Assembly (NCBI GenBank): GCA_033439795.1
Contig: JAUTDP010000009.1
Location: 682,001-746,000 of the forward strand
Direction: 5' to 3'
Source: Sordaria brevicollis
Taxonomy: Eukaryota; Ascomycota; Sordariomycetes; Sordariales; Sordariaceae
DNA: 64,000 nucleotides
The notes under the pieces were generated by a model that worked only from the letters and a program-made list of their open reading frames with translations, made no database searches and was not told the origin of the DNA. The position numbers were made by a program, and so were the translations under genes. Positions 15,101 to 28,130 of the stretch are shown piece by piece; positions within the stretch are counted from its first letter, which is position 1, and every line of letters starts with the position of its first letter.

Positions 15101-15689
15101 ATAAAAAGAACAATAGTTATTTATATAAAATAATATAAATTATATTATTACGTAAATAATTATTCGAATAGCTATTAAAATACTTATTTAAGTACGCGCT
15201 AGCGCTATATTAGTGCTAATACTTCGAACGGCTCCTTCTCCTTCTTTAATACCCTCTTTCTATTAGCCGGTATTAATTCTCTTTCCCTCTCCTTCCCCTT
15301 ACCCCCTAATTAATTATAACTAATAATAACTTTAATAATTAAATTATAGGGTATTAACTCTTATTACCCAATTATTATAATAATAGAACGGACCGCTGCC
15401 TTTTAATTAATAGTAAAAAGGACTATAAATTATACTACTACCTCTAATACCCTTATAGAGAATTATAAACACTCCCTAGCCCTCTAACTAATATATTTAT
15501 AATAAGTATTAGAATTAAGGTAAATTATTTAATAATATTTATATTAATTAATATATTAACTAGTAATTTATTAAATATAAATATAGGTAGTAATATAGGT
15601 ATTAAAATTAAAGTAGGTACGTATACGGTTATTCTAATTAGTATTTTAATTAATACTTTGGTTAGCTAGTATAGCTAATATAGCCGCTA
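12131..15689. other. RIP-mutated centre of the palindrome
   Basis: This stretch of 3.5 kb lies between the two spared islands and has no mirror copy inside the window. It is nonetheless strongly CA/TG-depleted, so it must have had a homologue elsewhere in the genome when RIP acted. It holds the broken coding-like frame at 13,682-14,124 and a few patches with residual TG, for example near 14,369-14,400. No intact gene was seen. With the islands it could be a 4.3-kb element with about 200-bp inverted ends. Confidence 0.7.
13682..14124 (+). pseudogene. RIP-killed coding-like frame in the centre
   Basis: One frame stays coding-like for about 145 codons, with interruptions only by TAA and TAG. 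It has an acidic stretch (EEEGGEIREG) followed by a basic, proline-rich one (KRPRTIPPTYPR) and then a Lys/Arg-rich segment. An acidic to basic change like this is common in DNA-binding or nuclear proteins, but I do not recognise the family. It may be the coding remnant of the element bounded by the two spared islands. Confidence 0.45.
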
Positions 15690-16030
15690 ATATAGTTATA
15701 AAGTATGTAATTGAATTGGTAGGAACTATATTAACCTTCTTAGTGGTAAATAATTGACCGGATTGGTAATTGTGAATAGCTTTACGTAAAAGAGCGACGT
15801 AGATTTAATATGCACGTTGTAATGGCGCGGCTCGCTTGCGCTGGTCTAGGCGGCTGGCGCGGCTTACTTAGCAAAAAGTGGGTTTGAGGGCGCTGGTTAC
15901 TATTTTTGTGGGCGCTGATTACCGTTTTCGGTTAGCTCGTGCTATAAAGCTAAAAGCTAGTCTCAGTTCTCAGACTTACCTACCTCCGAAACGGCACCCC
16001 CGGGCGCTGCCCCACTACCCCTACTCTAAT
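15690..16030. other. RIP-spared island, right inner end
   Basis: Normal dinucleotides return here. 15,826-16,030 mirrors 11,690-11,895 almost exactly, including the GGCACCCCCGGGCGCTGCCC stretch at 15,993-16,012. 15,690-15,825 is specific to this side. Outward of 16,030 the mirror symmetry continues but RIP-type changes return at once. Confidence 0.8.
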
Positions 16031-16082
16031 ACCTATACAATTAATTAGCGCCCAAGGATATTATTTCTATAATAGTAGGTTT

Positions 16083-16136
16083 AAGGCGATTTTATATAAT
16101 TTAGTTATAGGCGATAGAAAAGTATTCCTATAGGAG
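16083..16136 (-). repeat. inner-end signature of the arm, copy 2
   Basis: Reverse complement of the signature at 11,573-11,620. It reads GGCGATTTTATATAATTTAG and then TTATAGGCGATAGAAAAG on the plus strand, carrying RIP-type changes compared with 33,694-33,736. Confidence 0.6.
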
Positions 16137-19100
16137 TAAATTCTATTATTCTATTAAATTTATATTTCCTTCCTATAGGAGTAAACTTTAATACCTATCC
16201 TATATTAATATTATAATAATATTCGGTTTATAATTATTTAATTATATTATCGTCTTTAGAAATTGTTAATAATTCCTTTTAATATTTATTACAATTCCCA
16301 TTAATCTTATTAGATTAATTAATATTTATTTTCTATTTATTTAAATTTATATCCGAATTTTTTATTCTATATAGTATACCGCTATTATAAATAGGGGTTT
16401 ATTTACCTTCGTCGTCCCCTATACCGCGTTCTATAAATATATTTCCGCTATTAAATTAAATATTAAATTTTAATGGGGTTGGTAGTAATTTTGGATATTT
16501 TATTTATATTATTTAAGAGTTTTAGTTTAGTATTTATTTTAAGGGTATTTTAAAAAATTTCTTCTATAATTGGGTTAACGTTATTCGGAAAGATAATTAG
16601 TTATTTGGCTTTTATATTAAATAGTTGGTTATTGCGTTATAAAATTAAAATATTCGCGAGGTTTTTTATCGTTAAGGCGTTATAATATAATTCGAAGACG
16701 AAAATAAATTATACGAATTTATTATATTCCGGAATGAATTTATTAGTTTATTTAAATATATTAACCTCTTTTTATCCTTCGTTAAGTAGAATAGCGTTTC
16801 TTATATTAATAAATATAAATTTTATAATATTACTAATTTAAATAATATAAATTAGGTTATATCGGTTATAAAGGAATATATTAACAATTTACGCTTTTAT
16901 ACCTTACGGTTATATTCTTTCCTTTTTAATTTAATATAATATTTTTATATATATTAGCTATCGTTTATATAACGTTCGGATTACGTTTAATATATATTTT
17001 TTAAAATTTATATAATCTTCGTTATTATTATAAGCGTAGTTATTCCCGGGAATTCGGATTTTTTCGTATAAGTAATTGGGTTGTATTTATATAGTAATAG
17101 GGTAGTTAAGCGTATATAAAATACCTTCGCTACGTTCGGCGTTTTTATATTTTATATTCGGATTATAATAATTATTAAAGATTTAATTATTCAAAGGATT
17201 ATAAATTTAATTATTAACCCTTTTTTTTAAAGATTAGGTTAATTAAGGTAGGTTAATTTTAAATATATAATTTTTAATTTTAGCCTCGTTATTATTTACA
17301 ATAATTATAATTATTTAAATATTATTTAAGGCTTTAGGTTAAATTGGAAAAATATAATATATAATTTTATTATTTATTTATTAATTAATAGCCCTAATAT
17401 TCGTAGACTTTTTCGTCCTTAATAATTTCGGCCGTTTATTTTATTCTAAAAGCGGTAGGTAATTTCTATTTTTATTCGGACGTTTTATATATTCTAATTG
17501 GTTATATCGTTTTCAATTATTAATAAATTATACGTTTTATTTTTTAGGTTTTATAAGGATTTATATACATTTTCTTAATATCGTTTCTTAAAAGTAGAAT
17601 AATATTAAACGAAAAAAAGCTATATCCTTTAAATTTTTATTATTAACGAAAATAAGGGAGAATTCGCCGGTATTTACCGCTTATATAATAAATTATTCTT
17701 AAATTTTCTAAGTATAAACCCGGTTTAATTTAGAGATAGGTTTTTCTTTATTTATAGCGATTAGAAAACGATTTTTTATATACGTAAAATTATATCCGTT
17801 TAATTAAATGCCTAATAATTTTATAATTGTAAATAATAGATAATTCCCGTTTTTATTTTCTTTTATATTAAAATAAATTTTATTAATTTTATTTTTCGGT
17901 ATTTTTGGTTATTAATCGAGTAAAATACGTACGGATTCGGTAAGTTTAGGAAAATTAAAGAAATTAAGATTAAATTCTATTATAGGATATAATTCTTTTA
18001 TAATATATTTTATTTTAAGATTATAGCCTTTTTTATACGTAATTTTATTAATATTCGCTATTTTTAATTTATTAACGTTAATAATAAAAGTATTAAAATT
18101 ATATTTAAAGTTATTATTTATATCGAAAGTCCTTCCTATATTATAAATTAAATCGTTTAAATTTACAATAAAATATTTATATTACCGGTTTAAATTAGAA
18201 AATACCTTAATTATAATAAATTTAATATCGATATCCGTTTTTATAATATATATCGATATTTATATATTATACGAATTTTAATCGTTTTTATTCTCGTAAT
18301 TTAATTTAGCGACTACGGTATATTCCGTTAAATAATTAATTATTTCCCCCTCTTTTTTTATAAGGGGAAGTTTATTAATTATAGATTTAAAATATTATAT
18401 TTTTCGTAACTCCTACGATTAAAGGTTATTAATTAGAAGTTTTCTATTATTATTTTAAAATCGGATTTTATTCAATATATTACGGCCGGTAATAATTGGA
18501 AAGAAATTAATTTAATTATAGAGTATATTAACCGTTCGTTTATTATTAATATTAAATATAATAAAAATTCTATTTATAATTATAAATCGACGTTTACGGA
18601 AATATTTATTATCGGTCTATTAATTGTAATTATATATAAGGCTCTAGAATTAAAATTTAAGAAATTTAACGGAAGTAAATATATTATACCGTTTATTAAT
18701 ATAGATATTATTAATTACGCGTATATAATTTATAAGAATAATTTTGCTACTTATCGAAATAATAAATTAGATCCTATCGATTTTAATGCGTCCGATTTTT
18801 AATATAACGGTTTATTTAAATTATTATTTAATATATTAAAATAATTTAATAATAAGGAAGTCCGATTTGAATATAGTAAAGATTGTAAATACTTTAGATT
18901 TTCTAATAATAAAAACGAAGATAATGTAATTATATATAATTAAAATAAAAATTCGGGGGATAAGAGTAATATATAAAATTTAAATAGTAATAATTTTAAT
19001 TCCAATTCGAATTAGTATACTTTTACCCCCCTATTTATATAATTACTAATATTAAAGACGTTTATTCCTATTTAATAATATCGATTATATAGGTATTTAT

Positions 19101-22100
19101 ACGTATATATATTATTAATTCTTATATTTTATATATACCCGCTATATTTAATTCCTACGAGAATTATTAACTTCGTAGTTTTAAAATTTGAAATTTCGTA
19201 TTATAATATATAGTATAAGTATTAGAGTTTATTCCTACGGGAATTATTTTTAAATCCGGTTAATAATAGGAACTTTATATTATTAAAGTTCGGATTACTA
19301 TAGTTATAAATAGGTTTATTAAATTTAAAAAATGAATTTCGGGAATCGAATACGGATTATTATATTAAAAAAAGTAGAGTAACGCTATTTAAAAATAGTA
19401 ATTTAATTGGTTAAAAGCTTACGTTAATTATATTGCGGCGTTGAATTTAATTAATTTAATTATTTGGCGGCTATTATTACTTAATTGCTACGGCCATTTT
19501 AAAAGTAGATCCTTTAATCGCGTAATTAAGGTATTTCTTTCTTTAATTTTTAAACCCTTTCCTACCTTCCTCCTTTTTCCTTTTTATAATTTACCCTTTT
19601 ATAATATACCCTTCTTACTATTATAATAAATTTCGTAATTTTTATAGGAGTAAATAATTAATACCTTTTATAATTATATTAATAAAACGGTAAAAGTTTA
19701 AAACTTATAAAAATAGGGTTAATAAAGAATATTCGTTCTTTAAAAATCCTATAAAGGTTAGCGATTTGCAATTATTATATTATATACCCGTATTACGTAT
19801 TTAAAACTTCGATTTATATTTAAATAAATTAAATAAGTATATAAATACGACGATTATTAAGGCTAATTACTTAATAAACGTAAAGTATTATAACTTTAAT
19901 AAAATCGCTATTATAATTTTATAATTCTTTAAGTACGATAATATAATTAATTTTGAATATATTCTTACCGAATTATAATTAATTAATAAAAATTCGGAGG
20001 GTTTTAAAAAATTTAATAGGAATTGGGTCTTCGGTTAAACGTTTATATATAATTTTACGTCGATATAGCAATTTAATACAACGTTTTTTATTAATATATT
20101 AGGGTATAAATCCGTTAAGGATTATTATTAATATATCGATTATAATTATAAGTACTTTATTAATTAATTTTTATAAGAATTGGGAATTATTATTTTAAAT
20201 TTATTCTAATTAGAATTAATTAATTAACTTTAATAGGAATAAATTATACTAGCCTAAATAATTTATATTCATTTACTTTTTTTATTTTAATAAGAGTAAA
20301 TTATAGACCTTATATAATTTATAACCTATATAATACCTATTATTAACGGAATTTAATAGCCAATTAATTCGGACCTTTATTAAATATAAAGAATTAAAAC
20401 GGTAATCCACTTTTTTTATTTTTTAAGGTAATATTGCGCGACGTCCCGAATACATTTAAGAATTTCGCTATTATATATATTATAAAAATTATTTAAAATT
20501 ATTTATTCGCTAAATTGCTTACCTATATAATAGTAATAAGAATTAAAAATACGCTTTAAATTAATTCCGGCGTAAATTTATAGGCTATTTTATAGAAAGA
20601 AATTCTATTTATAAACCTTTTTTTAATTTTACGACGATATTTAATACGATCCGAATATTAAAGGGCGGTTAAATTTATATAGTATTAAAATAAATTCGCG
20701 GGTATTAATAAATATTTAATTAATAATTAATTTTAGGTTTTATTTTTATTCAATTATTTTAATAACCGGAAAAAGGGTATTTAAATATTTAATTTTATTA
20801 AAGGTTATAAATTAGACGGCGAAAGATAAATAATATTAATTTTCTTTATAAACGTCGATATTTAATTCGTAGAAAACCCCGAAGAAAACAAGGCCGAATA
20901 TATATAATAAAACGCTTTTATAACGCTTTAATAAATTATTTTTATAATCCGTATAGAAATATTTAAATTCGATAATAATAAAAGTATTATAAACCGTTAA
21001 ATTTAAATAGTATATACCCGCAACGCTTTAATATTTAATTAAATTCTATAATTTATTATTTTAATAAACGCTAAAATTAATACCGATAAAATTAATTTCG
21101 AAAAGGTTATAAATTTTAATACCGGATTAGGCGATATTATTAAATAGATAAATATACAATCTCTCCGGTTAATTAAATAAATTTATAATAAAAAGTGGGA
21201 AAAGCCTTTAATTTAAAGACCGTTCGAATAAACGACCCGCTTCTTTCTTTTTTACAATTCGGGTAATATTACCGCTTAATATATTATTTAAGCGGAAGAT
21301 ATAATTTAGCGTTTTTTATATATAATAACTGGGGATATATTATTTTAGGATAATATATATTTTAAATTAAAATTGTAAATAAAGATAGGCGTTATAATTA
21401 AAGCGTTAATTATTTAGAATTATCCTATAAAGAATATTATAATAAATAGTAAATTAGTAATTAAAAGTATACGGGCCTTCGGGCGAAAGGTTAACGAGGA
21501 GAAAATTATTATATAGGATTTACTACCGCTATTTAAATTAAAGGAATTTTCGGAGAAGTTTAATTAGGTTAAATAGGAGATTAATAGGATTAATAACTAT
21601 ATATTATTTCCTTATTAGGTTATAAGTAAATTTTATTTATAATTAATTTCTACGGGAGTTAAATTTTTAATTCCTATAGGAATAAATAATACCCGGGCTA
21701 ATATTTAAATAAATACTTTTATTATTTATAAAATAATACGCGGACCCTTTAATAAAGTTATTTTATTTAGTGAAGTAAAAACTAATAAGATTTTAATTTA
21801 CGGTTTTATTTTATTTATAAAATATTAAAGGTTCTTCGATTTAAAGTAAAAGAGTAAAGCTATATAAACCTATTTTAGTATTGTAATTTTCTTACCCTTT
21901 TTAATCCTTTAAATATTTAAAAAATTATATAATATATTCGGCGACTTTAAAATTTATTATTAATACGTTAAATTTAATAATATCCCGAAGGATAATCTTC
22001 ATTACGATAAGACTTTAAATTAAGGCCGGTTCAACGAATTAATAACTAAATATATTATAGGCCGTTATAAAATAAATATTACCCGAATTATTATTATTAT

Positions 22101-22167
22101 TATATTTATAATAATTAATTAGCGTTAAGGTTTTAAAGGTATAAAGAAAATTTAAATATTATAAAGG

Positions 22168-22431
22168 AATTGGGCGTTTAATACAGACGGGTACGTATAA
22201 AGGAAGGACGCTTTTGTAAATTAATATATACGAAATTAAATTTATTAAAATAAAGAAATTAAAGTTAAGAAGAGGGTAGAGCGTCGGAGTTCGGACTTTA
22301 ATATTAATTCGCTTAAAATTAATAATAACGATTCGGATAAATAATTAGATTTTAGAAATAAAGATTATAATTCGGTATAAAATAATATTATTATAATTAA
22401 TTTTATTAAAGAGAATATATAAATTTACCCT
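22168..22431 (+). pseudogene. RIP-killed coding-like frame (right arm)
   Basis: A frame of about 88 codons is coding-like and interrupted only by TAA and TAG. It starts with Asn-Trp-Ala-Phe-Asn-Thr-Asp-Gly-Tyr, continues through a basic stretch (KVKKRVERRSSDF) and ends in an Asn/Asp-rich segment. It is on the same strand as the larger broken frame at 23,942-25,346. No family was recognised. Confidence 0.45.
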
Positions 22432-23941
22432 TTTAATATAATATTATTTTTTCTTATAGGAGTAAATTAAAGTATAAATTAATTTAATATAATTTTAAAA
22501 AGAAGATGTAGGTAATTCCATTCTATTTAAAGATAATTATAATTCTTAATATTAAATTTTAGGCCGTTATAATCGACGAAATTTAATTTACTCGGAATAT
22601 ATTTATTAATATATTTAGGACGATTCGGTTATTATTAATTTTAATACGTTTAATATATTCGGTTACGCCAACGTTAAATAAATTAATAAATATACGAATA
22701 TTTATTACATTCGTATAGTGGATTAAATTTAATAAATTTTTTAAATTATTTATATTTATTATTAACGACGAAACGGTTACCGCTTTCGATTTAATTTAGG
22801 ACGAATTTTTCGTTCCTTTTTTCGAATTTGGTAATTTTAATAACGTTATTAATAAAAGGGCGTCGGTTATAAAAATTAATAAATTTATTATAATTAGGGG
22901 TATTAATAATAATTCCTTTATTCCTATATTTAAAAGGCGATTATCGATTTAGGAAAAATAATTAACGATTTTATAATATTGATTATTAAAGAGACGTAAA
23001 TGTTTATAATTAATAAGGGAATAATAACCCTATTAACGCTATTTAACGGTATAACGATATATCCTTCGTCCGATATCCCGTTAATACGGATTAATATTAT
23101 TTATTTTAATTACAATACCCGTTTAAAAGTCATTATAAAGTATATTAATAGTTTTTTATAATATATTATTAACGTATTTATAATCGATACCGAGGATGGC
23201 GAATTTACTTCCGGTAAAAATAATAAAATAATAAATTTAAATATAATATTAATCCGTTTATTTTAATTCTTTACTTAGGATATATACAGCTATTCTATAT
23301 TATTATAGGATTTAAGCGTTTAATTTAGTAATAATATTATTAAAAATACCCTATTCGATATTATATAATTAATTAGTAAACATAAGAAGGAAATCCTCGA
23401 ATTAGTTAAATATATAGAATTAATTAATATTAAATTAGGTATTAATATTGTAAATCGATTCGTTAAATTCGATTTCGATGGCGGCTTATTATATATATTC
23501 GTATATTTAATATAAAATAGAAATATATTACCGCCCTTTAATAAATTTAATATATTTTATTAAATTTTTGGGTAATTACCTTTATTTATTTAAATTATTG
23601 AAAAATGTATAGAGGTTGTAATAATTTATAAACGTATTTTTATAATTACTAATTCTTTATAATTATAAATATAAATTTATACCCTTTTATATTTATTTTA
23701 ATTAGAATAAAGAATAATTTATTTTTATAGGAGTAAATAGGCGTACCCTATTAATAATAAATAGGATAATTTATTTTATTCTATAGAAGGTTGGGTTTAA
23801 GGTTTAAATGATTTTTTCTAATTAATTATAGATTAAATGTTTAAAAATCGTCCGGAATTAGAATAACCCTTCTAAATATATTAATATTTTAATTTTAAAT
23901 TCTACGGTTTACGCCGTTAATTTAAACCTTTATTATTAATA

Positions 23942-25346
23942 TTATATTAGAATTAATTTCGGACTAATTTAGAATATAAATATTATTTTATAATATTTAA
24001 ATCGTTTATATCGAATTGGATAGTAATAGCCGGTAGAATAGTTTTTTCCGATTATATATAATACTATTTACGATTAGACGGAGGAGCGAATTTTCCATAA
24101 AGTAAATTTCTATTAATCCGTTTAGGAGAATAATATATTAATATTTTTATTTAATAGGTTTACAAATTTATATTTAATTTTTAATTAGATTTATTAGGTA
24201 TTCCCGACGCCGTTAATTTATATTTTAAAACGCTATATAAATACAAAACTACGAAGTATTTAATATCGTATATTTTTAATAAGTATATTTAAATTACTAA
24301 ACCCTTATAAAATATTTTCGTATATTATAATAAGAAGGCGATAATTATTAGTGAAATATATTCGTATTTTTTATTTATTATTATAAAGGTTATAAAAGCC
24401 GGATATAAAATCGATTAGGACGCTTTTAATTCCTTTATTCCCTTTATTAATATATATTATATTAATTCCGAAGATTCGTTTAATATAATATAAAAGATTT
24501 TTAAAACGTTTAAACGAATAGAAAAGGATATTACTACGCGTTTTATTAGGCGGTATATTAAATCCGCTATAAAAGACGTAAAATTTGAAGTTAAATAACG
24601 GATTATAATAGTGCGCACTTTAACGAAAAGTAATTAGACGTTTAAAATAAAGGTCGAGGATAAGGAAATTAAAGTGTTAAATATTAGAAAAATTAATAGA
24701 AAGATTAGGGGAAAAAATGGTAGGGGTATTAATTTTTTAATAATAAACTTTATTCGCTTCCGTAATATTATACCCGCCCTTAAAAATAAGGAGTTTATTA
24801 ATTTGAATAATAATTTTACTACGCTAAAGCGATTTCTATTAGGCCTTAATTCCAATAATAAGGATAATTGTATAAATTTTAATTCGGCGGCCTAATAGGG
24901 TTATAAATATCCTAAATCCCAATTTCTAATTACTATCCGGGTATTATATATATATAACGAAAAATAAATACGGGGTTTCGAAATTATTTTTATTAGAAAT
25001 AATTCTTAGGTATTTAGCTTAATCGATAATAGATTTACTTTAATTCCTATAGGAATAAACGTCGAAGGATTTAGAGATTAAATTAATAATAGGATATTTA
25101 ATTTAATCGATACTAGATTTACTTTAATTCCTATAAGAATAAACGCCAAAGGATTTAGAAATTAAATTAGTAATAGGATATTTAACCTAATTAATACTAA
25201 ATTTATTTCAATTTCTATAGGAATAAACGCTAAGGGATTTAGAAATTAAATTAGTAATAGGATATTTAGTTTAATTAATATTAGATTTATTTTAATTTTT
25301 ATAGGAATAAACGTTAAGGGATTTAAAAATTAATTTAGTATTTTCG
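23942..25346 (+). pseudogene. RIP-killed long reading frame with 28-residue repeats
   Basis: A single frame can be followed for about 465 codons. All the interruptions I saw are TAA or TAG, at places where Gln or Trp would fit. Visible pieces include GGANFP near 24,080, LDLLGIPDAVNLYF near 24,185-24,225, DAFNSFIPFINIYYINSED near 24,420-24,475 and KVEDKEIKVLNIRKINRKIR near 24,650-24,707. The stretch 24,674-24,895 is fully open. The 3' end has four 28-residue repeats spaced by 84 bp. I do not recognise the protein. It shows none of the reverse transcriptase or integrase signatures I looked for, although RIP would blur them. It was probably carried by the repeated element that forms the arms. 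Confidence 0.65.
25021..25345 (+). repeat. 84-bp coding tandem repeat (right arm)
   Basis: GGATTT recurs at 25,067, 25,151, 25,235 and 25,319, exactly 84 bp apart. Each unit encodes a 28-residue repeat with a phenylalanine, an I-P-I-G-I-N core and a Lys-Gly-Phe junction. This is the mirror of 2,287-2,700. A unit length that is a whole number of codons supports former coding use. Confidence 0.85.
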
Positions 25347-25401
25347 AAATTGAGGATATCCTTAGCGAATATTTAATTCGTATAGAGAAAATTATAAATA
25401 T

Positions 25402-25830
25402 AGAGGTGGTCTATTCGTACTGTTAGAAACGTCTTGTCGGACTGTGGTCCAAAAAAATAAAATAAGGTAAATAAATTGTAGTTTAACGAAACTAAGGTGT
25501 TTAAGTATAAAAAGTATATCGGAATTTTTTTCATTTTCTATATTATATTATAGGGGTCCTACGGTAGAGCGAAGTCCACGTTAAAGCCTACTATCTATCA
25601 AGATTGAGAAATAAAATTTTCCTTTATTTAAAAAATATATAAACTAATTTAAAATGGGATCGTGGACGCGGTATATTTCAAGACTATTTTTATGAAATTT
25701 AGTATAATTTGCTCTATATTTTATACTTATTTTCCTCCTTATTATTAATTTCCTTGGCTAAAAAAAGTTGAAGATATTTTTGGACTACAGTCCGACAAGA
25801 CGTTTTTAACAGTACGAATAGACATCCTCT
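25402..25830. mobile_element. 429-bp MITE-like element in right arm
   Basis: Terminal inverted repeats of about 54 bp begin AGAGGTGGTCTATTCGTACT on the left and, reverse-complemented, AGAGGATGTCTATTCGTACT on the right, with only a few differences, mostly transitions. The element is flanked by a 6-bp direct repeat AAATAT (25,396-25,401 and 25,831-25,836). The matching place in the left arm (near 2,215-2,225) has one AAATAT-equivalent and no insert, which gives a natural empty site. The inside contains normal CA and TG, so it arrived after the arm was RIP-mutated, or is too short for RIP. It has no coding capacity. The superfamily is unassigned. Confidence 0.9.
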
Positions 25831-27767
25831 AAATATAATCGCTAAAGACCCCTTATTTAATAAGTTTAATAATTGGGTTTTTAATAATTCGAAGGGAATT
25901 TTAAATAAGGTTATAATTTAGGCTTGGAAATACGCTAAAGTTTTTAAATTACGGGTTTAAATACTTTATTTTATAATTGTAATTACGCGTAATATTTAAA
26001 ACAATTTTAATATAAATATATTTTTCGGTAAATTTAAATAATTTATAAAAAATTATATTTATACGCTATATATATAAATAATTGGCTATAATACCGTGAT
26101 TTTAAAATATATATTAATTATAATAAAGTTTTATACTAATTAATATTTTATCGCTATTAGAAAAATGCGTATTTTTAAGATTAGACGTTTTTAATTAAAT
26201 TAAGTATTTAATAAGGAATATAATTTATATAATATAAATTATTATTGCGAAGCTTTAAAAAAGCGTTTTAACCGAATAGTAATCCCTTTTAAATAATAAA
26301 TTTCTATAGGAATAAATAGCGAAGACCGCGAATTAGAAGAATTTATTCGGGTCGTTATAAATTATATAATTCGATTACTTCGCCCCCCTTTTAAATTATT
26401 TAAAGGAAAATAATTTAGAAGTATTTTTAAAATAAAAGAAGTTAATACTCTTTATAACCGCGTTTACCCTCCTAATAATAATAATACGGGTAGAGTCCGT
26501 AAATACGAATCCCGATTAGGTTATAGGAGTGCGTATTATAATAATAGATATAATTCTTTTAATAAAAATAAATATTAATTTATTTAGCGGTTTGGTAAGG
26601 TGGTAAATATATAGGTAATTTATAAATTCTTAGGCGGCGACGTATATAATAATAAGGCGATAATTTAAATACCCGAGGCTTCGGTTAAATATATTCGCGA
26701 TTATATTATTATTTACTGGGCTAATTTTAGCGATAATTAATAAGGGCGCCCTATAAATTATAGGGAATTTATTTTACTTTATTTAAATTATTCTTTTTAT
26801 AATTAACTTTTATAATTTAGAGGAATATAGGATTAAGTTAAATAGGGGCTAGGTATTATTAAAGGCTATAGAGGTATTAAATATTTAGGGTTTGGAAATT
26901 TTAATAATTAATTATATAATTTCCTACCTAATATTAATAATTTTATATAAGCTTATAGTAATTATAATCGTATTCGGTATATAATAATATTAGAATATAA
27001 TAATAAAATAATTAAACGAATTTATAATATATAGTAAATAAAAAAGTAAAGGTAAATAATTATTATTATAACGAATTATATTTCTATTTATATTTAATTT
27101 TCAAAACGGATATTAATAAAATAATATAATTAATATAGGGTTGGATTACCTTATTTTACCGAATACGAGAATTTAATTAATTTATTCGTTTAACGGTTAT
27201 ATTTATAGCGATATATAGTTAAACCCCTTTTCGATACGTTAATTAATATAAAATAGATATTAAATTAAGAATTATATATATATAATTGGGGTAAATTACT
27301 TTACGGGTTTATTATTAAGGATATATAGTATTTTAATTAATAGCCGGTTGTAAAATAAAAGAGGCGGTAAAGTAGACGAATTCTATTCGGTAAATTTAAC
27401 GCCGGTATTACGGATTAATAATTAAATATCGGATATATTTCAATTTAGTATATTTATATATTTACGTAGAATTTCTATTTAATATTTATTTTTAATACCC
27501 ATATATATATAACGTCCTACGTAAATATTATTATTTCGATAAAGAAAATCCTTAATATATAATTTATTATTAAAATAATATAGAAAATATATTTTAAAAG
27601 GATAATTAATAACGTTAAAATATATAATAAAACTCGTAAATAATATAATTTAGCGGAAAATTTAGGAAATAAAACGAGGTCGCTTCGCCTTTAACTTTAT
27701 TTCTTAAAATTTCCCTCCTTCTTAATTTTAATTTATTCTTTATATTTTTTACTCTTTACTATTCTTT

Positions 27768-28130
27768 ACGCTTTTAAATACAATTTATAGTTATTAATTA
27801 TTATTATATTTTTTTATATTTAATTATTAAAATATTTTATTTAATTTTTTATATATTATATTAGTAAATATTTTTAATCCCTATAATATATTGTAAACGG
27901 CCTTTAGGTCTTTAATTTATTATTCGTTTTATAAGTAAGTTTCGTTTTTTACTTTTTATTATTTACGCCTCTAAATACGACCTACGGATATTAATTTATT
28001 ACTTTATATTACCGTTTAATTATTAAAATATTTTATTTAATTTTTTGCTAATTACGTTACGGATATTTCGGTATTTTTAACGTATTGTAAACGACCCTTA
28101 GATTTTTAATTTATTATTCGTTTCGCAAAT
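27768..28130. repeat. 197-bp tandem repeat, right outer end
   Basis: Mirror of the repeat at 1-290. ACGCTTTTAA at 27,768 is matched by ACGCCTCTAA at 27,965, and the TTTAATTTATTATTCGTTT segment near 27,905 recurs 197 bp later. The second unit stops abruptly around 28,130, where the sequence changes to unrelated AT-rich DNA. That makes 28,130 the best candidate for the outer end of the arm. Confidence 0.6.

Larger units (their letters stand above)
15826..28130 (-). repeat. right arm of giant inverted repeat
   Basis: This is the reverse complement of 1-11,895. It is longer mainly because of the 429-bp insertion at 25,402-25,830. The inner end is nearly unmutated and begins with the complement of the GC-rich sequence at 11,870-11,895. 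The outer limit is set at about 28,130, where a 197-bp tandem repeat breaks off; homology to the left arm can be followed only to about 28,057 because the left copy leaves the window. The arms could be two complete copies of one long element in head-to-head orientation, or products of an inverted duplication. Confidence 0.88.

Noticed and set aside
1..28130. Centromere with a central core and inverted flanks, as in fission yeast
   Set aside because: The geometry is suggestive, but a pair of RIP-mutated element copies explains the coding relics and the shared end signature better. CENP-A data would be needed.
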